This document shows, one piece after another, positions 49,368 to 56,456 of a DNA stretch of 64,000 nucleotides; the first letter of the stretch is position 1; each line of letters opens with the position of its first letter. Under the pieces are notes generated by a model. It ran no database searches, had not been told where the DNA came from, and was given only the letters and a program-made list of their open reading frames with translations. Source of the stretch: Arthrobacter sp. Y81. GTDB lineage: Bacteria > Actinomycetota > Actinomycetes > Actinomycetales > Micrococcaceae. Where the stretch lies: assembly GCF_002929335.1 (NCBI RefSeq), contig NZ_PJIL01000004.1:124001-188000 (forward strand), written 5' to 3'. The translations under genes were made by a program, and so were the position numbers.

Positions 49368-50321
49368 CTATTTGATGCCCGTGGTCGCGATGCCCTTGAT
49401 GAGGAAGCGCTGGCCGAAGAGGAACACCAGGAACACCGGCAGCAGCGACACAATGGACATCGCGAAGAGCGAGCCCCAGCTTGTCGCGGACTGCGAGTCC
49501 ACAAACGCTCGCAGTGCCACCGGGACGGTGAACATCTCGGGATCCGTCAGGTAGATCAGGGCCCCGAAGAAGTCGTTCCAGGTCCAGATGAACGTGAAGA
49601 TGGTGGTGGTGGCCAGGGCCGGGACCATCAGCGGCAGGATGACCTGCAGGAAGATGCGCGGGTGGCCGGCGCCGTCGATCCGTGCGGCTTCATCCAGTTC
49701 CTTCGGAATGCCGCGGATGAACTGCACCATGAGGAACACGAAGAACGCATCCGTTGCCAGGAGCTTGGGCACAATCAGCGGCCAGAAGGTGTTCACCCAG
49801 CCGATCTGCGAGAACAGGATGTACTGCGGCACGATGATCACGTGGAACGGCAGCATGATGGTCAGCAGCATGATGCCGAAGAACAGCCTCTTGCCGCTGA
49901 ACTGCAGCCGCGCGAAGGCGTAGGCGGCCATGGAGCAGGAGATCAGGTTGCCCAGGATGGAGCCGATCACCACCACCGCGGAGTTGAGCATGTAGTGCCC
50001 GAAGGGGTGGGTCAGCGCGGACCAGCCGTCGACATAATTGCCCATCTCCAGGCTGTTCAGCCAGAGCCCGGGTTCGCGGAAGATCAGGTCGTTGGGCCGC
50101 AGCGATGAAACCACCATCCACAGCAGCGGGTAGATCATGACGCCGCCGGCAATGATCAGCACCGCATGCTTGGCCAACGCCTTGATCCGCGCGCCGCGGC
50201 TGAAGGCCAGCGTTCCCCGGGATTCGCGTTTCCTGCTGCCGCCCCTGGGGCTCTTGCCCCTCGTTTTCCCTTCGGAGGACGGCAGTTTCTCCGGAGCCGG
50301 CAAGGTCTTTAGTTCAGTCAT
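49368..50321 (-). CDS. CUT1 ABC permease (MalG type), third importer
   Basis: 317 residues; long basic N-terminal tail, then six helices; EAA loop IPKELDEAARIDGAGHPRIF LQVILPLMVPALATT. Overlaps its partner permease by 8 nt. Followed by the binding-protein gene. Confidence 0.93.
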   Translation of the reverse strand: MTELKTLPAPEKLPSSEGKTRGKSPRGGSRKRESRGTLAFSRGARIKALAKHAVLIIAGGVMIYPLLWMVVSSLRPNDLIFREPGLWLNSLEMGNYVDGWSALTHPFGHYMLNSAVVVIGSILGNLISCSMAAYAFARLQFSGKRLFFGIMLLTIMLPFHVIIVPQYILFSQIGWVNTFWPLIVPKLLATDAFFVFLMVQFIRGIPKELDEAARIDGAGHPRIFLQVILPLMVPALATTTIFTFIWTWNDFFGALIYLTDPEMFTVPVALRAFVDSQSATSWGSLFAMSIVSLLPVFLVFLFGQRFLIKGIATTGIK

Positions 50322-51258
50322 CGTAGAACACCCAATACTTTGAAGCGATGAAGTTGATGGCCGTGAAAGCGCCGATGATCACCAACAGGAACCAGGCCAT
50401 CGCCGAGGCGTACCCCATGTCGAACTGGCCGAATCCCTTCTGGTAGAGGTAAAGCGTGAAGAACATCGTGGAGTCGGACGGTCCGCCGTTGCCTCCCGAG
50501 ACGATGAACGCCTGGGTGAAGGACTGGAAGGATCCGATGATCTGCAGGACGAGGTTGAAGAAGATGATCGGGCTCAGCATCGGCAAGGTGATCCGCCAGA
50601 ACTTCTGCAGGGTGGTGGCTCCGTCAACCTCGGCCGCCTCGTAATACATGTTGGGAATCTGGCGCAGGCCCGCAAGGAAGATGATCATGGGGCTGCCGAA
50701 CGTCCAGACATGGAGCAGGATGATGGAGCCAAGCGAGGTGGACGGGTCCGAGATCCAGCCCGGTCCGGTGACCCCGAACATGGCCAGCACCTGGTTCACC
50801 AGGCCGGAGGTTCCGAAGATCTGCTTCCAGAGGATGGCGACGGCAACCGAGCCGCCGAGCAGGGACGGCAAGTAGAAGATGGACCGGTAGAACGGCAGGC
50901 CGCGGAGGCCTTTGTCCAGCACCAGCGCAATCAGCAGCGCGACCGCCAGCTGCATCGGAACCCCGACCAGCACGTACGTGAAGGTCACGCGCAGTGAATT
51001 GTGCAGCCGTGCATCGCCCAGCATGCGGGTGAAGTTATCCAGCCCCACCCATTCCGGCGGCTGCAGCAGGTTGTAGTCCGTGAAGGACAGGTAGAGGGAC
51101 ATGATCATGGGGCCAACAGTGATGGCCACGAGACCGATCAGCCATGGCAACAGGAAGATGTAGGCTGCCTTGTTGTCACGGCGGTTAGCGCGTTTCTCCT
51201 CGGGAGTAGCCGGCCCTTTGCGCCGGCCTATGGAGGACAGTTCGCTGATGGCGCTCAT
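50314..51258 (-). CDS. CUT1 ABC permease (MalF type), third importer
   Basis: 314 residues from ATG 51258. Six helices; YIFLLPWLIGLVAITVGPMI MSLYLSFTDYNL and EAA loop PNMYYEAAEVDGATTLQKFW RITLPMLSPIIFF. First gene of the transporter operon, divergent from the hydrolase operon across a gap with two LacI-type boxes. Confidence 0.93.
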   Translation of the reverse strand: MSAISELSSIGRRKGPATPEEKRANRRDNKAAYIFLLPWLIGLVAITVGPMIMSLYLSFTDYNLLQPPEWVGLDNFTRMLGDARLHNSLRVTFTYVLVGVPMQLAVALLIALVLDKGLRGLPFYRSIFYLPSLLGGSVAVAILWKQIFGTSGLVNQVLAMFGVTGPGWISDPSTSLGSIILLHVWTFGSPMIIFLAGLRQIPNMYYEAAEVDGATTLQKFWRITLPMLSPIIFFNLVLQIIGSFQSFTQAFIVSGGNGGPSDSTMFFTLYLYQKGFGQFDMGYASAMAWFLLVIIGAFTAINFIASKYWVFYDD

Positions 51259-51458
51259 TGCGTCCCCCTCGGTTGACGGGCGCCTGCCGGCGTCCCCGGG
51301 TAATGCTGTGCGGCCATGTGGTCTCCTTTGGTCATCGTGGCCTTCCACGGCGTGCTGGTGTGAAGTGCTCTAGCCCTCCCGGGCCGTGCCAAACAGTTCC
51401 GGCACCACCCGCCTGCCTGGCTTCCGGACTGACCGGGCCAACAGCGGCTTTGTACCAA

Positions 51459-51519
51459 AGTAAACGCTTTCTTGACCGCTGTACAGCCTTTTGCTAATTT
51501 TTGAGAAAGCGTTTTCTGA
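51459..51519. promoter_or_regulatory. Two LacI-type operators between permease and hydrolase operons
   Basis: Site 1 (51459-51474) AGTAAACGCTTTCTTG and site 2 (51502-51519) TGAGAAAGCGTTTTCTGA lie in the 334-nt divergent gap. Site 2 is the near complement of the 49140 operator. No gene is visible in the rest of the gap. Confidence 0.7.
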
Positions 51520-51592
51520 AATTCGGCCAATTCCGGATCAGAGCAGCTGCGAGAGGCAGGACGATGATGTTTGCACCCGGCAGGACGCGCCG

Positions 51593-52819
51593 ATGAATCC
51601 GGGCACCATGGATGCTGCGCCTCGGCCCAGCGCAATTGGCGGTTTCGAAAACTGGCCTTCCTACCTGTGGTCGCATCCGCGCCACATCGCGGAGACTCCC
51701 GCGGGGCAGGCGCTGGCAGACGCCCTCGGTGTCCCGTCCGCTCCGGCGAACTCCGGCGCCGGCGCTGCGCCGGAGTCAGCTGCGCCGGAGTCAGTTGCCT
51801 TCGAGTCGGAGGAGACGCACGACGGCGTCACTACTTCACGGGTCAGCTGGCAGTTGGGGTTCGGTCCCCGCACGCGTGCCTGGTTCCTGCGCCCGGCTGG
51901 CGCGTCCGGTCCGTTGCCGGGAGTCCTGGCCCTCCACTGCCATGCCGGCATCAAGTCCGGCGGCGCCGAACGCCTCGTGGATGCACAGCTCGTGAACCGA
52001 TACTCCGCCAATCGCGGCCTGCAAACATCGACCCTCCAGCAGAAGCTCTACGGCGGCCGCCCCTTTGCCACCTGGCTGGCATCCCAGGGCTTCGCGGTCC
52101 TGGCCCACGACGCCTTCTCCTGGGGCAGCCGCCGCTTCGACCTGGGCACGCCCCCGTGGCGGACAGCCGCCGTCGTCGAGGGCCGCAAGGCACTCTGGCG
52201 GGAGGCCGGCGTCGTACCTTCTGAAGCGGACCTCTACGACGCCGCCGCGGCGGCGCACGAGGACACTGTTGCAAAAGCAGCCGGCCTCCTGGGCACGAGC
52301 TTCGCCGGAATGGTGGCGCACGACGACCTCGCGGCCCTCCGCGTCCTTGCGGGGCTTCCGGGCGTGGACGCCGGCCGGCTGGGCAGCATCGGTTTCTCCG
52401 GAGGAGGCGGCCGCTCGCTGATGCTGGCCGCGCTCAGCCCGCTCGTCCGCAGTTTCGTGGTCACGTGCATGATGACCACGTACCGCTCGCTGGTCCCGTC
52501 GTACCTGGATGCCCACTCCTGGCTCCTCCAGACCCCCGGCCTATCGCGGCTGGGCGACTATCCCGAGCTCGCGGCGCGCTCGACGGCGGACCGCTTCCTG
52601 GTGCAGTACGCACTCGCCGACGAGCTGTTCCCAGAAAACGGAATGCGCGACGCCGATGCCCTGCTGGGCGCGCAGCATGCGTCCGGCCGCTACACCGGCA
52701 GCTTCTGGCCGGGCGGACACGCTTTCACCACGGACATGCAGGAGGAAGCCGCCGGTTTCCTCCTCGCATCCCTTTCCCCAGCTCACCGGGTCTTCGCCCG
52801 CCAGAACGGACACTCATGA
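51593..52819 (+). CDS. Alpha/beta hydrolase (acetyl-esterase/dienelactone-hydrolase-like)
   Basis: 408 residues from ATG 51593 (ATG 51608 is a possible alternative). The core has PLPGVLALHCHAGIKSGG, GFAVLAHDAFSWGSRRFDLG, the nucleophile elbow GSIGFSGGGGRSLMLAALSP (Ser), a likely Asp in the DELFPENG loop and a terminal His in WPGGHAFTTDM. No signal peptide. It overlaps the Gfo/Idh-DUF6807 gene by 4 nt (ATGA), so the products are made together. A de-esterification of an imported sugar is the best guess. Confidence 0.8.
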   Translation: MNPGTMDAAPRPSAIGGFENWPSYLWSHPRHIAETPAGQALADALGVPSAPANSGAGAAPESAAPESVAFESEETHDGVTTSRVSWQLGFGPRTRAWFLRPAGASGPLPGVLALHCHAGIKSGGAERLVDAQLVNRYSANRGLQTSTLQQKLYGGRPFATWLASQGFAVLAHDAFSWGSRRFDLGTPPWRTAAVVEGRKALWREAGVVPSEADLYDAAAAAHEDTVAKAAGLLGTSFAGMVAHDDLAALRVLAGLPGVDAGRLGSIGFSGGGGRSLMLAALSPLVRSFVVTCMMTTYRSLVPSYLDAHSWLLQTPGLSRLGDYPELAARSTADRFLVQYALADELFPENGMRDADALLGAQHASGRYTGSFWPGGHAFTTDMQEEAAGFLLASLSPAHRVFARQNGHS

Positions 52820-54954
52820 CAGCCGACATTTTCAGCTCCGCCGCGACCAGCCAGCGGCCGGGGCCATCCACCGGGGCCCCGGATGCCGCCCTCCCGCCGC
52901 GGGTCGCCCTCGTGGGCGCCCACGGCTATGGGGCCCGCCACCTGGACAACCTGGCCCGGCTTGCCGCGCTCAACCTCGTGGAGCTCGTCTCAGTGGCGGA
53001 CCCCCGGCCGCCGGTGAAGGACACCCTGCCTGACGGCGTGGCGACGTTCCCGTCCCTGGAGGAACTCCTGGCCGCCGGACCGGCGCCGGAGGTCGTCATC
53101 CTGGCCACTCCCATCCAGACCCACGCGCCGCTGGCCCTCGCCGCACTCGCCGCCGGGGCTGACGTCTACGTTGAGAAACCGCCCATGGCGTCCCTGGCCC
53201 AGTTCGACACCGTGCTCGCCGCCGCCCAACATGCGGGCCGGCTGGTCCAGGTGGGCTTCCAAAGCCTCGGGTCCCATGCCCTGCCGGCCCTGGACCGGTT
53301 CGTGGCGTCCGGTGAGATCGGCGAGGTCCGCGGTGTCAGCGCCGTCGGCACGTGGGTGCGCACCAAGGGATACTTCAAACGCTCGCGCTGGGCGGGCAAA
53401 CGCAGCCTGGACGGGACCGACGTCGTGGACGGTGTCGCCACCAATGCACTGGCGCATGCCGTTGCCACCGGGCTGCGGATCGCCGGTGCGGCACTGGCCG
53501 CCGACGTCGTATCCGTTGAAACGGACCTTTACCGGGCCAACGCGACCGAAAGCGACGACACGTCGGTGATCCGCGTGCGGACTGCCGGCGGCACCGTCCT
53601 GCTGTGCGCCCTGACGCTGTGCGCCGACGAACAGACGGCGCCGTCAGTCACGGTCCACGGCACCCTCGGGCGGGCCGAATTCTTCTACACCGAGGACCGG
53701 CTGGCAGTCACCACGCCCGACGGCGAGCGCACCGAGGTGTTCGGCCGCGCCGACCTGCTCGAAAACCTGCTCGTTGCCCGCCGGCCCCCTGGCCCGGAAC
53801 ACGGACTGCTGAGTCCGCTGGCCGGCAACGGGGCCTTCATGAAGGTGCTGGAAGCCATCCGGACGGCGGAGCCGCCGCGCGCGATTGGCGCCGGGCACGT
53901 GACCTGGGAAGGCGAGGGCGACGACGCCCATCCCGTGGTCGCCGGCATCCGCCAGCTGGTGCGCAGGGCGGCGGCGGCGCAGGCCACGTTCGCCGAACTC
54001 GGCGTGCCCTGGGCCCGTGACCTGCCCCGTGAACTGCCCGATGACCTGCCCGCGGCCGGGGCAGCGGCTGCCGGCGCCCAAGCTCCGTTCACGGTGAACG
54101 GGAAAGTGGTGGCGAGGCCTGCAGACGGCAGCCGGATAGCACCCACGTCATCGCCCCGACCGTACCTCCATCCGGTCAGCACCCTGGCCGGCACCGTGGT
54201 GACGGACCACCTGCCCGAGGACCATGTGTGGCACCTTGGCGCGGGGGTGGCAATCCAGGACGTGGGCGGCGTCAATTTCTGGGGCGGACGCACGTACACC
54301 CGCGATTCCGGCGCCTACGTCTGGCGGAAGGATCACGGACGGATCGTCACGCTTGCGGTGGAACACGAGGGCAGTTGGCGGACCGAATTCCTGGGCTGGC
54401 TGGCACCGGACGGGTCTGCCCTCCTCAATGAACGGCGGACCTGGAGCTGGGCCGCCATCGATGCCTGCACATGGCGGCTCACCCTCGACTTCGAACTCAC
54501 CCCATCCGGCCCGGACCCGGTCAAACTCGGCAGCCCGGGCTCGAACGGCCGGCCGCAGGGCGGCTACGGCGGCTTCTTCTGGCGCCTGCCCGCCGTCGGC
54601 GGGGCCGCGGTGTGGACCGCGTCCGCGGACGGGGAGGACGCCGTGCACGGCACGGCCCCCTCCCCGGCGGCGCCCTGGCTGGCCTGGTCCGGAACCTTCA
54701 GGAGCGGAGAGTCCGACGGCGGCCCGGCCACTTTGGTCTTCCTGTCCGGGACTGGCGCAGGGCAGCCCCGCGATCCCTGGTTCGTCCGCGCGGCCGGGTA
54801 TCCCGGCGTCGGACTGTCCCTGGCGTGGGAGCAGGCAGCAACAGCCAGCCACGCCAGCCCGCTTCATCGAACCGTCACGGTCCTCGTGGCCGATGGCCTC
54901 CTGTCCACCGGCGATATCGAACAGCTCATCACTACATTGGGGGAATCCAAATGA
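52816..54954 (+). CDS. Gfo/Idh/MocA oxidoreductase fused to a DUF6807 domain, copy 2
   Basis: 712 residues from ATG 52816. Same architecture as 36418-38541: VALVGAHGYGARHLDNLARL, DVYVEKPPMASLAQF, QVGFQSLGSHALPALDRF, a proline/alanine linker near 420, then RPYLHPVSTLAGTVVTDHLP, DHVWHLGAGVA, VNFWGGRTYT and GYGGFFWRLP. Both copies are highly similar over their length. Overlaps the flanking genes by 4 nt on both sides. It probably acts on the same compound as the hydrolase and the M24-fold protein. Confidence 0.85.
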   Translation: MTADIFSSAATSQRPGPSTGAPDAALPPRVALVGAHGYGARHLDNLARLAALNLVELVSVADPRPPVKDTLPDGVATFPSLEELLAAGPAPEVVILATPIQTHAPLALAALAAGADVYVEKPPMASLAQFDTVLAAAQHAGRLVQVGFQSLGSHALPALDRFVASGEIGEVRGVSAVGTWVRTKGYFKRSRWAGKRSLDGTDVVDGVATNALAHAVATGLRIAGAALAADVVSVETDLYRANATESDDTSVIRVRTAGGTVLLCALTLCADEQTAPSVTVHGTLGRAEFFYTEDRLAVTTPDGERTEVFGRADLLENLLVARRPPGPEHGLLSPLAGNGAFMKVLEAIRTAEPPRAIGAGHVTWEGEGDDAHPVVAGIRQLVRRAAAAQATFAELGVPWARDLPRELPDDLPAAGAAAAGAQAPFTVNGKVVARPADGSRIAPTSSPRPYLHPVSTLAGTVVTDHLPEDHVWHLGAGVAIQDVGGVNFWGGRTYTRDSGAYVWRKDHGRIVTLAVEHEGSWRTEFLGWLAPDGSALLNERRTWSWAAIDACTWRLTLDFELTPSGPDPVKLGSPGSNGRPQGGYGGFFWRLPAVGGAAVWTASADGEDAVHGTAPSPAAPWLAWSGTFRSGESDGGPATLVFLSGTGAGQPRDPWFVRAAGYPGVGLSLAWEQAATASHASPLHRTVTVLVADGLLSTGDIEQLITTLGESK

Positions 54955-56084
54955 ACACCGCTACCCAGCAGACACAGCAGGATCCGGGCGGCACCAACGC
55001 CGCAGCAGCAGAAGGAGCCGCCCCGGGGAACCCGGCCGACCGCGCCGTGAAACGGCGGCGCGTCCTGGACATCCTGGATGCCGCGGGCGCGGATTCGCTC
55101 CTGCTCACCACCAACACGGCACTGACCTGGTACCTGGACGGCAGCCGGGTCCACATCAGCCTCGCCGGCGACCCCATCGCGGCCATGCTGGTTGACCGCG
55201 ACGGCGACCAGCTGGTCACGTTCAACAACGAGGCGGCCCGGATCGCCGCGGAGGAGCTGCCCGATGGCGTCGCCCTCCACACCGTGCCCTGGCACGGACA
55301 GCTGCATGCCGCCGCAGCAATGCTCGCCCCCGGCGGGAAACCGCTGGCGGAAGCCGATGTCGCCGCCGAGCTCAGGGCTGCCCGCCAGGAGTTCCTGCCG
55401 GGCGAAAGCGCCCGGTACGCCAGACTCTGCGCCGAGGCGGCTGCTGCGATGACCGACGTCCTGTCCGAGGCCACGCCGGAGAGCACGGAGTTCGATGTGG
55501 CCTCGGCCCTGGCCGCACGGATCGTGGCGATGGGAGCCGAACCGCTGGTCCTTCTTTGCAACGGCGCCAGCCGCAGCGACTTCCGGCATCCGCTGCCTAC
55601 CCACGCCCCGCTCGGACGGCGGGCCATGGCCGTGATGTGCGCGCGGCGCAACGGGCTGGTGGCCAACGTGACCCGCTGGGTGCGGTTCGACGCCGGGACG
55701 CCGGCGGAACGCGACGCCGAAGCCCGGATTGCCGCCGTGGAGGCGGACATCTTTGACGCCACGGTTCCCGGTGCCCGGCTGGACGGCATCTTCGCGGAAA
55801 TCCAGGAAGCGTACTCCCGGCACGGCTTCGGCGCAGGCCAGTGGACCCTCCACCACCAGGGCGGCCCGGCCGGGTATGCAGGCCGCGATCCCCGGGCCAC
55901 GCCCGCCACCGACGACACCGTGGTCCGCAACCAGACGTTCACCTGGAACCCCTCGGGTCCGAAGGTGAAGATCGAGGACACGGTGCAGCTGACGGAGTCG
56001 GGGATCACCGCCCTCACGGTGGATCATCGCTGGCCAGCCGCCGTCGTGAATGGCATCGCGCGGCCGCTGACGCTTCAGCTGTGA
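54951..56084 (+). CDS. M24-family (pita-bread fold) protein with altered metal ligands
   Basis: 377 residues from ATG 54951. N-terminal creatinase-like domain (VLDILDAAGADSLLLTTNTA LTWYLDGSRVH) and C-terminal pita-bread domain (LGRRAMAVMCARRNGLVANV TRWVRFDAG..., LHHQGGPAGYAGRDPRA, FTWNPSGPKVKIEDTVQLTE SG). At the position where active aminopeptidases have a metal Asp (DxT/DitR) this has NVTR, and no typical HGxGHG motif is seen. Like creatinase it may be metal-free and act on a small non-peptide substrate. Last gene of the three-gene operon. Confidence 0.8.
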   Translation: MNTATQQTQQDPGGTNAAAAEGAAPGNPADRAVKRRRVLDILDAAGADSLLLTTNTALTWYLDGSRVHISLAGDPIAAMLVDRDGDQLVTFNNEAARIAAEELPDGVALHTVPWHGQLHAAAAMLAPGGKPLAEADVAAELRAARQEFLPGESARYARLCAEAAAAMTDVLSEATPESTEFDVASALAARIVAMGAEPLVLLCNGASRSDFRHPLPTHAPLGRRAMAVMCARRNGLVANVTRWVRFDAGTPAERDAEARIAAVEADIFDATVPGARLDGIFAEIQEAYSRHGFGAGQWTLHHQGGPAGYAGRDPRATPATDDTVVRNQTFTWNPSGPKVKIEDTVQLTESGITALTVDHRWPAAVVNGIARPLTLQL

Positions 56085-56148
56085 GCGCTCGCTTCCCAGC
56101 ACCCGCACAGCATTGCACAGGCCCAAACTCCTGCCGCAATACGGAGTC

Positions 56149-56164
56149 ACTGGTATAGACCGGT
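56149..56164. promoter_or_regulatory. DasR/NagR-like GntR operator
   Basis: ACTGGTATAGACCGGT, close to the DasR/NagR consensus ACTGGTCTAGACCACT. It is 64 nt after the M24 stop and 293 nt before the SulP gene. Which gene it controls is unclear. Confidence 0.4.
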
Positions 56165-56220
56165 AGGTGCTTTCGGGAGGAATCCACAGAAAGTTTTCCG
56201 CCTTGGATGCCGATTCGATG

Positions 56221-56267
56221 CCCCATCGATTGGATTTGACTTGAAACCCAAGTCGGATTCGGTGGGG
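56221..56267. other. Imperfect hairpin upstream of the SulP-carbonic anhydrase gene
   Basis: Outer arms CCCCATCG / CGGTGGGG and inner arms GACTTG / CAAGTC around AAACC form an interrupted stem. Together with the GntR-like box it is the only structure I see in the 372-nt gap 56085-56456. Could be a structured leader or part of a repeat. Confidence 0.35.
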
Positions 56268-56456
56268 CCCCGCCCGGCTCCCGGCCATGGGGAAATTGAT
56301 GGCATCGCGTTCCCCTGCAACCGGTTTGTTGAGCCTCCGTTACGTTGCCTGGAGCGGTTTTTTCGCGTGTTTTTTCTCACCATCAGTTCCCTTGCGGGCT
56401 GAACCGGGGCGTCAATAGCGTGGCACGGGACCGCGACGAACCAGCGAAGGACAGCA

